Assembly (NCBI RefSeq): GCF_042453785.1 | Contig: NC_091671.1 | Coordinates: forward strand, 9,990,001 to 10,054,000 | Origin: Malus domestica | Lineage: Eukaryota; Streptophyta; Magnoliopsida; Rosales; Rosaceae | Reading direction: 5' to 3' | Length of the DNA stretch: 64,000 bases | Part shown: one piece after another, positions 45,403 to 58,733 of the stretch | How positions within the stretch are numbered: position 1 is the first letter of the stretch | Layout of the letters: the number at the start of each line of letters is the position of its first letter | Position numbers and translations under genes: made by a program | Notes under the pieces: generated by a model | Seen by the model: the letters and a program-made list of their open reading frames with translations, nothing else | Databases searched by the model: none | What the model was told of the DNA's origin: nothing

Positions 45403-48400
45403 CCTAAATTTTTTTTTGAAGTACTTGCAAGCAGAGTAGAAATGCTTCTTATAAAAGAACCTCCTAGGGCCCTAACTAAAGAAAAAGAAGAAAATAACTG
45501 TTTGGGCCATACAAAGCTTTCCATTTTTATTCTCAATTAAAGGCTGAGGTTGAATAACGTATGTTGGACTTAAGCCCAACTCCAAATATGTTGGGTCGAA
45601 CTCGAAGTCCAATCCATCTAAAATATCATTTTCCCGGGGATCAAGGGTTTGGAGAAACTCTCAAGTCTCAACTATCACATCAGGGACACACCAACTTTGG
45701 GGAGTATGCAAGGGTGGCTTCGATTTCAATCGATTCGGTTTTTTGTCAAAACTGCAAACCAGATTGAAATTACCGTTTGATTCTATTTGGTTTTTTTTTT
45801 TTTTTTTTCGCTTTATTTCGGTTCGGATTGACTTTAACTCAACTTGTTTTGGTTTGGTTTGACTTTAATTTAATTTGTTTCGATTGGGTTTGTGTTCGAT
45901 TCGGTTTTTTAATTTTTTTATAAAAGCTGAAAATTATTTCTGAAAATGAAAATTTTAATTGGGGGTTGTTGGATTTGGGGAATTGAGCTCCCGTACCTAT
46001 GTTTGGATGAGAGAAGTAAATTTAGAATTTGGACAAAGACAAAAATTTTAAATTGATATGCACAAATTTTTTTATTTAGATTCAAAAACATAGAAATTTA
46101 GAATTTTTGCATGGAAAAAAAAACTTGAAATTTGTGACTTCTAATTCTCAAGTTTAAATTTTATATAAATAAGTGTCTTAAGTTTTTATGAGTGAGAGTT
46201 AATTAAAAAAATACAAAAAAGGCTTAACCATGTGTGGCCACACCTACCACCTACCACCACCATCTCGGCTGCTGCATCCACTACATACAACTGTGGTCCC
46301 CGCCACCAGCCACCGCCATCACTGACACCACCAATACTAGAACATTTTCTAACTACCATCTCTTATTTATATATTAATGACTTTATACACATTAAATTTC
46401 ATATTCAAATTTCATTAGTCTTGTTAACCAAACATGAAAATTCATAAATTCTAAAACATAAAACTTCATTATTTCTATTTCATCATTTTGAAATTTCTTA
46501 GTAATCTTAAATTTCTTCATCTAAACATAATGTTATGCTGGACTCTTTTCTCTGTTGTATCGAAGATCAAAATTAAATATAAACACAAAATTCTAATGCA
46601 GGATGGAGCTTCACTGGTCCAAGCAATGGTATCCGAGAAGGCAAAGGTCTTCCACCAGCAGTTTTTCAGGGTCATTGCAGATGTTCTATATCAATGGATG
46701 TATGCAAGCGAGTCGAATCCAGAGGGAGAGCCAGGCGAATAGAAGAGACAGAGAGAGAGAGAGTGTGTATTCATATTCTCATGGAAACAGCTCTGTTATT
46801 TTGTACCAACCTAATGCCGGTGACGCCAGATTCATCTAAAACTAAAAGATGCTTTACCTTCTAAAATTTTAAATTCTAATCGCAGAAAAAAAAAAGGAAA
46901 GAGACCAATCATGTAGCTGCCGCACGCACGTCCTCCATAGTATCTGGAGATTTGGCACCCACGTAATGTTAACTCTGCAGTGCTTCATGAGGTGTGGTAG
47001 GTGCTAAGAATGCATGATCTAAAATATTTTCTAAATTAATCACAGGCACCAACTCATGACATGTGTACCTATCAAAAGTAGAGAGGTAAAGAATCATATA
47101 ACTTATAGGGCAGAAATCAGTGGTGGAGTTGACATGAGATCATTGCTTGCCTTTGATCCCAACAATTTCAAGAATTCCATGTATATTTGTTGTATATTGT
47201 ATTTGACCCTCTAAACGGCAAAGACAAATGAAATTACAATCTCCTTCTTCTATTTTCTTCTATAATATGTGTCTCCCTTCTCTCTTTTCTTGGTGCAACT
47301 CTATTGTACGCATCATGTGTTCAATAAAATACCTTACTTGACAAACCTTGGCAGTCTTCAACAACACTCCACAATATCCTGCTTCTACTCTCGACAAGCC
47401 TCTACAAATAATAGTAGTTGTCAACATATGTTGACATAAGCATTCGACATATGTTGGCAGAATTGGCAGGTGCCTACTAGATGCTCAACGAAATGGCATA
47501 ATGTGAAGCTTTTTTTTGTTGATATTACAAACCCATTATTTAAAAATCATGACACCGCCAATGGAAAGAATGATAAATAGATCAACTACTTCTTTTAGTA
47601 CTAATCCGATTTTTGATTTTGATGGTATTCGATTACAAACTATAAAAAGTGGATAGTTATCCGTTTGTATTCCTTGTGTTAGTAAATATGGGAACATTTC
47701 CATTCATCATATTCAGTTAATGTTGAGAGAAGTTAAGAATTGAAATAATTCTCTTTCCTCTAATATCATCATATCCATTCATGCATGCTAAGTAAATAGG
47801 TCATCACACTTTGCTTTACCAATATATAGTGTTGGAATTACACAGTTTCCTGCTAATTTATCAAACCAATCACAACTTGCCATAAAAATAAATAAATAAA
47901 TAAATAAAACCAATATTCATCTTCCCAAAATAATTCGAATTCCACTTGTTTTTCAATTTGTTGTTCTGAGACAGGGTTTTTGGGTGGTCACTTCCTGTTG
48001 TTGGTAATGAAGAATTTCTTGTTGGCTTTGTATGGTTAGGAAAATTACTTGAGAGCAATGAGAGGTGAAGAAAATACAAGAACATCGCATGTATATTTTC
48101 TTATATGTTATTTATTCACGTTCTCAGTTTGAATAGTATTTATGTAAATTTACCCCATTTTTCAAAGTTTATATTAGGCGACGATTGTCAAGGAACTTCC
48201 AAACTTTAGATATTGAGATGTTTTTCAGTGTTTCTAGAACACGGTCTAGTACATCTAGTGTCATAATATAAGTGATTGGATACTTAAAAAAAAAAAATTC
48301 TAACCATTTATATTATAAGACTCAGTATACCGAAACCTATTTCATACACAAAAAAATTTCTCATAGATATTAGAGCAAAACCACCTTATAAAACCAAGTG

Positions 48401-49234
48401 TAGTGAAAGAGGCTCCTAGGAATGTGAATACCACTAATCAGGAAGGAGTACTCTCTCTTTAATTAACAAATAGGGTTATTGGCAAACCCTAGATCCTCCT
48501 TTCTCCTTTCTCCTTTTTCCACATCGTGAATATCATGACAAACTTTAAGTATATACATATTGTCATATAGTGATGATTGATATCATGCCAAGATGTTGAC
48601 TTGGTTGCTCTATCGAGACGTATGTATCAACTGTGGAGATAACCCATGAGGTCACACAACTTACAAACTTTTATATCTCGTCCCCTAAAAAATTAAACTT
48701 TGTATAACATTTGAGGTGAAGTGTGCGCCTGGACAGCATTGCACTTGTGAGCATGTAGCTATATATACCACTATGCAGAAGACAAGCTAAATTAGTGATG
48801 CTTATCAACTTATCTGATATCAAATTCTTAAAGGTGTCTCCATTTTATGGGATAGACTTTTTTCATTTTCTTGCCTAACTTATTCATGAGGAAGTGGTAG
48901 TGGTAGACATAAATTATCATGAATGAAGGGCTTTGCTTCTTCTTAGAGACATATAGAAAGATACCAAATTCAATTCGTTGTTCTATAGCTATATAGCTTG
49001 AAAATCATTACATCATGAAATGGTTTTATCTATTTTTAAATCAAAAGAAATGACCAATCATAAACAAGATTGGTTATATATAACCTATGGATCTATTGAG
49101 ACAACAAATGCTGATGATTCCACAATCCCACTACTAGAATGTAATGGACCCAAATTCTGCAACCACTTAATTATTTATGATTCCTTAAAATCTACTTGAC
49201 ATTTTTATTATATATATAGAATTAGGATCCGAAG
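45403..49234. other. Gene-free AT-rich interval
   Basis: No supportable gene. 45730-45915 is rich in CGGTTTGGTTTGACTTTAAT-type words, seen in degenerate plant repeats. (AAAT)n at 47887-47910. Short frames at 46488-46839 show no family I recognise. Confidence 0.4.
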
Positions 49235-50240
49235 TTTTTCTGAAGGGATATTTTGGATGCGGTCCCTAATCCTTAACATTTTTTGATTAAAACCTTAATA
49301 GTATTCAAAGTGTGATCAAGGTCCCTTGACTTTATACACCTCATTATATTACTATTAATATTTATATTTTTATAGTTTTGACATTAATTGTTTAATATTT
49401 TATGAGATTTATAATCCTATAAATTTAAAATCCCTTATTATAATACTATTATAAACGGTTACAATAAAAAAATTCAAACATTTTGATTGAATAAATGGAT
49501 AAAAACTATGTAAAAATAAGAAATAAGAAATGGTAAAAGAATTTATCCATAGTGTTAAAAAAATTGGTACATTTCACATATAACAAAGTGGTACATTAAT
49601 AAAGAAGAATGGGTACATTAAAAATAAATTAGGGTACATATAAAAGATTAAAAATTATGAATACAAAATGAATTTTTAAAAATATAGGCGCTAAAAGAAA
49701 TTAATACATGGTACAAAATAAAACTAAAAAAGAAAATACTAATTTAAAAAAAAAATGTTACAAATTAAAAGTGGGTACAAACTAAAAATATAAATATATG
49801 ATACAAAGTTTAGGCATAAAACATAAATATACCATATGTAATTTTTCTATCATTGATTAAATATACAATATCGCTTGACGGTATACACATGGGTACAAAC
49901 ACAAATAAAACTTTAAAAAATATGGGCACAAAAAGAAACTAATATATGGGTACAAATTAAAAATGAAAAGAAAATTGGTACAAATTAAAAAATATTTGCA
50001 AATTAAAAATAGGTACAAACTAAAAATAAAAATATATGATAAAAAATTTAGCCATAAATATAAATATACTAATTGTAACATTTTTAACATTAAAGGAATA
50101 TATTTAAAAATAAAAATATTTTATTATTCAAATAATTAATGATGTTATTAATACCCAATGACCTTTATCAAAAATTGAAAATGAATAGGATTTTAATCAA
50201 TGGAGTAACAAAAAGAATGATGTGAACCTAATTTTCCCTT
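49235..50240. repeat. AT-rich element with tandem GGTACA-spaced blocks
   Basis: GGTACA or GGGTACAAA occurs many times between runs of A/T. Two blocks, about 49680-49860 and 49905-50100, repeat in order (AAAAGAAA.TAATA.ATGG, GGTACAAACTAAAAATA, ATATATGATA, TTTAG.CATAAA, ATAAATATAC). The flanks resemble each other inverted (GATTAAAACCTTAATAG left, GATTAAAATCCTATTCA on minus right), so the whole may be one non-autonomous element. Confidence 0.55.
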
Positions 50241-50651
50241 TTCTGAAACCTACCAACGTCGAGTACTAAGCCCTTGTTCGGTAGCCGAAAAAAAAAAAAC
50301 CTCATCTCTAAAGCCGATCCACTCAAATTCTACTTAATTATTTTAGTGATCCAACTTTTTATGTCTTATCTCAAATATCATGTCTATAAAAAATCACCTA
50401 AAATCTAAAATCATATGACCATTGGGTTAAATTTAGTGTTTCTTTGTAGAAAAGTTTTGCCTATTTTTTTCTCACTACAAATAATTGTCTTAATGATTTT
50501 GAATTTGTCCAATTTTTTACAAGGATGATTAATGAATGATGTACTAAAATATAGACTATTTAGATCATTGAAATACATTACGAATTGAGCCTTACAAATG
50601 AGTGTAAAAATGTGTGTAAAAAACGTGTATCCCTGGATCTCTATTTTTTAG

Positions 50652-50808
50652 TACATCGATATTTTTACACCAAGGGGAGGGGGAGTTCTACTAAGCCATA
50701 CAATGGGCAACCTAATTTGGTATCAAATTTGTTATCTATGAGATTCGAACTTAAGACCTCTCATTTCCAAGTGAAGAGAAATAGCACAAGACCATAGTAT
50801 TGAGTGAC
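50652..50808 (-). repeat. tRNA-like SINE copy
   Basis: On minus: CTCAATACTATGGTCTTGTG, then GAGAGGTCTTAAGTTCGAATC (a good B box AGTTCGAATC), and CCTTGGTGTAAAAATATCG near the 3' end. Confidence 0.65.
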
Positions 50809-50864
50809 GTGTATTCCCGGATCTTAACTCATATATATCTATACATAGTCCACTCTTTAAAGTG

Positions 50865-51072
50865 AGGGATCCTCTTTATGGGGATCCAAATGTTCAATCA
50901 ATCGTATTCGTTCATCGTAAATCGTGCGATTTTAAATTATTTTAAATTAGTTTATTTAAAATTGAATATAAATAATACTTAACGAAAACTGAATGCATGA
51001 TGTATAATAAACAGACACGATTTATTGATCTTTGGATCCTCACAAAAAAAATCTGGAAAGAATCATCGTCCC
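50865..51072. mobile_element. GGATCC-type MITE, degraded
   Basis: GGGATCCTCTTTATGGGGATCC on the left answers GGATCCTCACAAAAAAAATC on the right, with ATCGTAAATCGTGCGATTT and CAGACACGATTTATTGAT inside as in 54886-55106. Ends are approximate. Confidence 0.6.
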
Positions 51073-51394
51073 TATTTTTTTACAACAAATGGAGATCACA
51101 CACGGAGCCGTCAAATCATTTTTAATGAAATCAATGCGGCTGAGATTAAACTTCCCTCATCATCTTATCTGAAGCGGTAGAATGGAAAAGGCCAAAGCTC
51201 CCAATCGCCATTTCAAAAATAATGAAGGATGGTACAGGAACAAGGTTTTGATCATCTTGATTATGATATCTTGGAGAAAGAATATACAGGTGCTTGGAAA
51301 TTGAAGGATATGTGTTGAATGATTTTGATTTTTTTTTTGAAGTTCTAATCGTAAATGAATACTCGGTTATGATGAATTGCAAGTTTCAAATTTA

Positions 51395-51548
51395 CGAAAA
51401 TTAATGAAAATGGCTTGAAAACTTTGAGTTTTAACGATAAAGACAAAATAGAGGGTAAAGCGAATAGTACCAGGATTGACTTTTTAGTGTAAAAATGTAG
51501 TTTTTTTGTTAAAGTGAACAGTATCGAGAAATTTTCGTTAAAGTGCCC
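51395..51548 (+). mobile_element. 150-bp dispersed element, copy 2
   Basis: Diverged copy of 60760-60912: GAAAATTAATGAAAATGGC to TTTTCGTTAAAGTGCCC, with GACTTTTTAGTGTAAAAATG inside. Confidence 0.7.
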
Positions 51549-51604
51549 TTGAATTTTTTGGTTTTTTTTCACTTTTCATTCAGGTTTGATTCCAATATGG
51601 ATTT

Positions 51605-51893
51605 GACTTTTTGGATTTTTTTTAAAGTTCCATCTCATAGATCATCTTTGTAAAATATTAGTCATTTTAGAGATAGTTAAGGCATCTAATTGAGTTCAAA
51701 GAAATTGATGAACACTATATTGTTAAGAACATTCAAATTCATTGTGACAATTAAATAGGCAATTGGTTTTAGACAAAATTGAATTGAATTTTTGCAAAAC
51801 TTTATATGAATCAAGACTTACAAAATAGACTGTTTGGATCGTTTAAGTTCGATGTGAATTGTATTCCACAATAATTCTGCATTTTTTTCAAAA
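51605..51893. mobile_element. Degraded relative of the 17787-18184 foldback MITE
   Basis: Shares CATAGATCATC.TTGTAAAATATTAG, GGCATCTAATTGAGTTCAA, GACAATTAAATAGGCAA and TTGGATCGTT with it in order. Confidence 0.65.
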
Positions 51894-51898
51894 GTGAA

Positions 51899-51900
51899 AA

Positions 51901-51951
<51 letters not shown>
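51899..51951. repeat. (TACA)n(TA)n microsatellite
   Basis: About seven TACA units followed by about ten TA units. Confidence 0.9.
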
Positions 51952-54091
51952 GTAATGTAGTAAAAGACGATAACAGAAAAAGCAGGACCAAGCAAACTGG
52001 AAGTGATCAACATGGTTTGATCTTGTATTTTCTTAATCATTCTACTCTTGAGTCCTTGATTGCACCAACTCCTCCCCTTTTGACTGATCTCCAGTAGAAA
52101 AGAAAGGTATTAAAAGGATTTGCCCTTTAGAAAGATATACATGTATCTTAAATAGTTCATAGGTTCATATATTTATATGTATTTTGGGTAATAAAGAGGC
52201 TAATTGTCATTCCTACATGATAATTTACTTCCTACAAGTAGTAATCACAATCATATGGAAAGTTGCCACCATCCTCAGCTATGGGACCCTTGTTCCATTA
52301 CGAATATCATTCCCTCCCCATCACTACATCTGCATACAAATAACAAAATTGAATCAAATTTCAGTCCTAATTAGGTTAATCCGTACCATTTGATTACATA
52401 TATAAAAGCAAAACTAAAGATATTATTATGATATTGCATTCTTTATATTATCATGCCAGTTATTATAATCTAAAAAAATAGAGACAGAGCGTAATATTAA
52501 CGATATGTATTATTTTATCACGTCTCAATTTGTTGGCCAAACATCAGAGCACTTGTATCTGACTCAAAGTCTAACCTAATCAATAATGTGGTGTTAACTG
52601 CCTTCTAATTACATTTGGTAAAATTGAGATGAAAATGTGAACCATGCGGACAATCAAACAACTAAACAATTATTTATAGCTAGTTTTTAACATAAATAAC
52701 CTTTAAAAGAGTATCTAGAACTTAAACAGTTCCGATCATTAAACAGTTTGGTAAAAAAAAAAACTTTAAAATAGGTTTTTTTTCAAAGAAATTTAAGAGC
52801 GTTGCATTAATTGGTGAGACAGAAAGTGAAGAGAAGAGTAGAATTAAGTGGGATGGCCACAAAGGCATGATGTATTGATCTTGCTGGTTACTTGTTCCTA
52901 TTCCACTCCACTACACTTAAAATAAGGAATTTATGTGCTATTTTCTTCTATGCTGAAATCACCAATCCACCACCACCACAAATTATAAATTTCGTTAATT
53001 ATGCTAATCGAAGACATGATGCCATCTCCCACTTAACACATCTCTCTTTGAGACACTTGTCATGCATGTGGCCATAATTTCTCATACTGAAATCTGGTTT
53101 GCTGTGTGTGTTGGAGAAGTAAAAATCATCTGCGGTCCTGGTATGAAGTTTCTTCTTCGAGCAAATGCACAAAGCATAAGGGGAAAAAAGGAAGAAGACG
53201 ACGAATTAAATAATGCAGATATTCAACACAAACACTCATGAGCTCTGATCTCTAGTAAAGTGCTAGATCCTAAATTCAAATCTTGATCATTATACTAGAA
53301 TCCACCATACACGATATGTATGTACTGAAGGAAGAAGAGTCAAAGAGTTTCCAGGAAACTAGCTAGGCAAATGCATTTTGATGCGCCACATCAGTAAAAA
53401 TTCACTTCATGAACTAGATAAATATTGCCTATGCAAAATACTCTAATGATAAATCTCTATTTGGCCTTGCTGAAATAAGAAAATTGAACACTTAAATTTA
53501 TCTTATATGACGATATATATATTTCCACTAAAAAGTGAAAAGAAATATAATTACACAAATGAAAACACAATCAAATCATGTTTTCCAGATATTTGTCTAA
53601 CAAATTGACTCATCCCTTATAGTGACAAGTTTTTGATGAGGCAAATATTGAAGGCAAAGTGCCACATAGGCCACTCAGAGTACTCATTTGCATCAAAATG
53701 TTTCCTCATCCTTTGGAGATGCCTATGCATGGATGAGAAAGTGAGTAATCCCTAGAGTTAGGCTAAGCGGTGAGGATGAGCACGAACGAAATAAGTTAGG
53801 GAAAAAAGTTTCAAGTTGTAATTTAAACCTAGGCTAGGGAACGGGTTCAATTCCCTCTATTATAACAAAAAAGAAATTTAATGTTTACTTACTTTACTAC
53901 TCTTAATTTAAAAATATTTTAATAATTATAATAAGTATGATTAACATCTTATTTGATTGACAAAGAGAAATGTTTTAAATAATTACTAGCAATTCTGGAG
54001 AAATAAGCTTATCTGATTAACAAGAGATTTGTGGTAAGACAAGAGTATAGTGGGAGAAAAACGTAAATTTAATTGTTAACTATGTGTTGCC
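51952..54091. other. Intergenic, one tRNA-like stretch
   Basis: No gene. 53745-53880 has TAGGCTAAGCGGTGAGGA (A-box-like) and, about 75 bp later, GGGTTCAATTCCC (B-box-like), so it may be another SINE type; it does not fold as a tRNA by eye. Confidence 0.35.
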
Positions 54092-54845
54092 TCTTAGTAC
54101 TACGGTTTAGTGATATTCTTTTTCGTTTGCAAGTGAGAGGTCTTAGGTTCGATTCTCGTTAAAGGCGAATTTGAACCATATCATTGCTAGCCCATCGTGA
54201 GGCTTAACTTACTCCTCCACCCCTTAGACCATTTCCAACCCTTGACCTAAAACCTAAACTTTTTAGCCCAGAAAATTTAGGTTTTAACCCAGAAACAACT
54301 TTTTTGCTCAAATCCTTCTGACATAAAATTTTAGCCCCATATTATTAAAGAATGAATTTAAGCTATTTTTTTTCTTAAAGTAACATTTTTAAAAGAAAAA
54401 AATTATGTAGACTATCCTAATTTAATTTTTATGAACATTTTAACCTAAACATATTTAGATTCTGACAAATACTGAAAAATCACAAACCGACACCATGAAA
54501 CTTGTTAAACACTATGAAAAATATGAAACACATAAAATATTTTTTTTAATTACTTTAGCCATTAGATTTAAATTTGGACCGTAATTTTTTTTTTTTTTGC
54601 CATTGAATTTCATCAAATTAGATCTTAACCGTTCAATTCAATGAATTTATAAATATAAAACTAAATAAAATATACATATATGGTGGGCCAACCTTACTAA
54701 TCATGGGCTAAATTTGACTTTGTTTTAGGTTTTAGGTCCAATTTTAAGCTTGGGTTGGGGTGGATTTTGGAAGGGGGGAATAGAAGGGGAAAAATAGGTT
54801 ATAAGCCAGGGTTGGAGATGGTTTTAGTGTTGTATCTAAAGAAGT
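54092..54845 (+). repeat. SINE copy interrupted by a Tourist element
   Basis: The SINE runs 54092-54226 (TTAGTACTACGGTTTAGTG, AGGTCTTAGGTTCGATTCTC, GGCGAATTTGAACCATATCATTG, CTCCACCCCTTA) and resumes after the insertion at 54824 with TTAGTGTTGTATC, matching CTTAGTGTAAATAATATC in the uninterrupted copy at 9350. The B box GGTTCGATTC is well kept. Confidence 0.75.
54227..54823. mobile_element. Tourist-like element inside the SINE
   Basis: Inverted ends GACCATTTCCAACCCTTG and, on minus, AACCATCTCCAACCCTGG; TTA target duplication at 54224-54226 and 54824-54826. Length 597 bp; interior A/T-rich with repeated AACCTAAA words and no ORF. Confidence 0.85.
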
Positions 54846-54885
54846 TGCGGTTCTATTTCAAAATTATTTGCCAATGGTGGGAATG

Positions 54886-55106
54886 AATGAGGATCCTTTT
54901 CGGATCCTCTTTTTTAGGATCCTGGGGATCATTTAATCGTGTTCGTCCATCGTAAATCGTGTGGTCAGTTTTCGTCATATACTATTTGTATTCAATTTTA
55001 AATAAAAAGTTTAAAATAATCTTTGACTGCACGATTTACAATGAACGGACACGATTAAAGGATCTCCAGGATCCTTACAAAGAAGATCCGGAGAGATCCT
55101 CATTCA
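54886..55106. mobile_element. GGATCC-type Mutator-like MITE
   Basis: Ends AATGAGGATCCTTTTCGGATC and, on minus, TGAATGAGGATCTCTCCGGA; GTGGGAATG flanks both sides (54877-54885 and 55107-55115), a perfect 9-bp duplication. It is 221 bp. Inside, ATCGTGTTCGTCCATCG pairs with CAATGAACGGACACGAT. Confidence 0.88.
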
Positions 55107-55579
55107 GTGGGAATGACCCAACTTATTAAAGTTGCAATGTTTCTTAACTATCTGATGTGAGAATAATTTACATTCTTACACGCCTTTACAAATGCAGAAA
55201 TTTCAAATCTAAGACGTGGATAGTTCAACTAGGTGATGCAGAATACCTATGGCTATTACTCTTCGCTAATGGCCCATCTTGATTTGATATTATGAAGAAA
55301 GTTTCATATTCCCAAACTAATTGAAAATGGGAGGAATGACCTAAATTCTTGGAGAATCTCCAACCAAGATGTCAAAATGCCACAGTGGACAAAGAAAACT
55401 ATTTTTTACAGCAAAAATGGCTCCAAAAGATGAGCCAAATGCTGACATAGGTTGAAGGAAGAAAGTCTAGTGTAAAAAATGGCAGCAACCAAGTCTGACG
55501 CCAATCTCTTCTGTAAACTGACTAATGATGAGATCCACCATAAATATAGCTTCTTTTGTGGCTATATAACCTTGAGTTT

Positions 55580-56285
55580 ACGATCTTCAGATGATCTCCA
55601 ATTCTAGGATTAAAACCTAAAATTTAGGTTTTAAACCAATCCAATCGTTCTTTAATGGTTGAACTTAAAATAAGTTTTGGGCTAAAACTTAAAATTTGGG
55701 CAACTTTAATCCTGAATTTAGGCTAGAGTTAAAAAGCTAGCCCACCAAAATTTAGGTTTTAAACTATCACAGTCCTTCTCCATTGGTTGGACCTAAAATA
55801 AGTTTTGGGTTAAAACCTAAAATTTGGGCAAATTTAACCCATAATTTAGATAAGGGTTAAAAGGCTGGCCCACCTTATGCGCATGGACGTGCCCAGAAAA
55901 GTAGAGGCCGCAGCAAGGCGACGCACCCAACGCACGAGGCGCATGAGGGTTGGAAGGAGGGCGACCCTCTGACGAGAATGTCAGCCACCCAAAAATTTAT
56001 AAATACATATTTCATGGGGTCGATTTAGTGAATTTTCAGCTTTTATTGGAATCTAAATATTTTTAGGTTAAAATATTCTTAAAAATAAATTATGATAATC
56101 TACATAAATTTTGTTTAAAAAAAAAGTTACCGAAAAATGTAGCCTAACTTTTGTTTAATAATTTGGGGCTAAAATTTTAACCCAGAACCATTAAAGCGGA
56201 AAAACTATTTATGGATTAAGACCTAAATTTTCTGCGTTATAAATTTAGGTTTTAACCTCAACTATTAGTCTCAATAACCAAGTCA
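55580..56285. repeat. AACCTAAA-rich block with a tandem duplication
   Basis: 55618-55745 and 55747-55873 are two copies of about 128 bp (AAAATTTAGGTTTTAAAC ... TTAAAATAAGTTTTGGG ... AAGGCTGGCCCACC). The left edge GATCTCCAATTCTAGG resembles the Tourist end at 54227, so the block is probably another, rearranged family member. A GC-rich insert lies at 55880-55970. Confidence 0.6.
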
Positions 56286-58572
56286 TAAATATTACAAAAA
56301 TAATAAAATAAAATAAAGTATTAACATATTGGGTGTAGTGGGAAGCTTTCATAGTATCAAATTGTCACATAAGCCATCAAATACAAATTTTGATGAATTT
56401 AACATCTCCATTAAAGACGCTTATAAGCTCTTTTCTTCACATATGCATTAGGTTTTCCATTTAATATAAGTGTGATTAGGAACATAACAGAAACTTTCCA
56501 AAACGGATGTAAAGGAGCCTTCAATTAGATAATACCCGTTGTTTGACATATGCTATGCATGTTAAATTTCGAATATACTCAACAATTCTCTTTCTACACT
56601 TAAAATGAAAAAGAACAAAAAAATTAAGAAATAACATTTCAGCACTAGAAACTCCAGCCACCACCCTCAATTTCTAATTCTTCTCAACCCCCATTGCTAC
56701 CTACAATGAAAACCCCAAAAATATTAGCCATCATACCCCTCTCCTGACTTTTCCCATGCCATATAACAACTCCCTCTTCCACGCAATCCCTCTAACATGT
56801 CCGAATTCTGTTGAAACTGTAGACCAATCGAATTTAACCGTGTTAGACCATTGAGTGTACGATACATGTGTAGAATCACACTTTTAAAATTATCATAAAT
56901 TTTTTCAAAGAAAAAAAATATTGACATAAATTACTCTTGGGTCTTTTTGATGGTGGGTTGTTAGAGGATAAGGTTCTTCGAATTTCCAAATTGTTGTGGG
57001 TGGTAGGGGAGGAGCCAATGGAGAGTTGGAGAGAGGTAGAAATGAGGGTGGTTGAAGTTTGGAGAGATAGGGTGGCCAGAGTTGCCTATTGCTGATTTTT
57101 TTTTTTTGGGCTATCGTGAGTGTAGAAAGAGAATTATTGGGCACATTTGGAATTTCAAAATAAAAATAATAATAAATTGAGTGTAGAAAAAGAATAAATA
57201 GGTCCAAATAAAATTTCTCATCTACTAAAATTTTGTTTTCAGTGTTGGATGGGCTATAGCCTAACCAAACTGGCCCTAAATTCATTCTGCACAACTCAAT
57301 TTTTACGTATTAACTTATCTTTATTTTTGAGTCCAAAGTATTTGAGTGTTTATAATTTTTCAGAATTAATGTTTTTAATTTCCTTCTACATAAATGAATT
57401 ATGTTAAAAGCCCTTTTGCTTATAGTATAAGTTAAGCAAAAGCATACGCTCATAAAATCAAGAGAAAAAGCACCAATTTCCTTTCTTTGAGAACCTTGCT
57501 CAGGAAAGTTAATCAGCAGGCACCAAAGACCCGGTGCTCCGTTTAAGAGGCGACCGGCTTTATCTTTCAACTCTCGATCCACTTGTTAAAAGCGATCAAA
57601 TAAAGCTAACAAATACCCCATGCACGAAACCCTAATCTAATACTGGTGGAAGCAACACACAACCGACATTGCATTGGGAAATCCACTTAAGCAGGAAGAA
57701 AATGAATCTACCGATGTATTTTAAATACATATTCCTCAGAGTATATAATATCTACCAAAGAAAATGAATCTACCATACCATATACCTTCTCAGTTGAATT
57801 GAAAAAAGGAAAGTCTTAAAAGGAGGGCACACGTAGGGGGCACCACTAAAGCCTAAAGTACCATTTCTTCCTATTCCATTGCTTTTCAAGCTTTGTCCTC
57901 ATCTGCTTTATCTTTTCACTTGGCTTCTACACCTCATATGGGCTCTATTATTGTCAAGGGTCATTAACTAACATCGATATTTCTTCAAATTGGATGAAGA
58001 AGCTCACTAGTGATCTCTATCAATTTATTCCCTTTTATCCAACCATATACCAAGACAAAGCTAATCTTCTTTACGGAAACATTCCTATCTAGGTCGTAAC
58101 ATAGAGTACTGTTCTTTTTTTATAGACTCATCGTCAAATAAATACTTATATTATTTGTGAATATAATTTACACATTTGATCAAACTATCAATTTCACTGA
58201 ATACTTCAAATTTACACAGTTTGAGAAGATAACATTTCTCTCACAACAATTAATTGATTATAGTGACTAAATAATCTCAAAACATGGATCAAATTGGTAT
58301 TAAATTTGATTAATGATCAAGTGCTTGTGTACTATCTTCACTCATATGATTGGGTAGTTAGAGGCCTCTGATATGAATCCATCTTATGAAAGTTGCACCA
58401 ACAGATCAATCTCTTACTTCGATTATTGCATTCATAGTGGCTGACATCAGATTGATAAAGTGCCTTATCACAAAAACCATGCGTGGAACACATGGACGGT
58501 GAAGATGCAAAATCAGCAATATTATAGTCCCATTACAATAATCATAGAGTACTTCAAAATGGAAAATGGGTA
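56286..58572. other. Upstream spacer of the MYB gene
   Basis: No gene. CAATTCTCTTTCTACACTTA at 56582 is answered inverted by GAGTGTAGAAAGAGAATTATTG at 57117-57138, possible ends of a 560-bp element. Confidence 0.4.
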
Positions 58573-58580
58573 GTATATAT
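58573..58580 (+). promoter_or_regulatory. Probable TATA box of the MYB gene
   Basis: GTAGTATATATACCAG lies about 155 bp before the start codon; the intervening leader has a (GCA)n run at 58625-58640. Confidence 0.5.
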
Positions 58581-58733
58581 ACCAGTACCGGACAGCAAAG
58601 TTTCCATGTACTAAAAAGAAGAAAGCAGCAGCAGCAGAAGAAGGAATCAGAGAGACAAACAAGGCCCAAGGGAATTGAAAAGATAAGGAAAAAAGGAAAG
58701 TAAAAGGCTCATCAAAAGAGAAAATTATCAGTA

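Noticed and set aside
46488..46839. Two overlapping ORFs of 78-84 residues
   Set aside because: Different frames over the same segment, no domain, no splice partners.
57310..57582. 90-residue minus-strand ORF (MDRELKDKAGRLLNG...)
   Set aside because: The first 45 residues look slightly protein-like, but there is no family match, and the rest is AT-driven.
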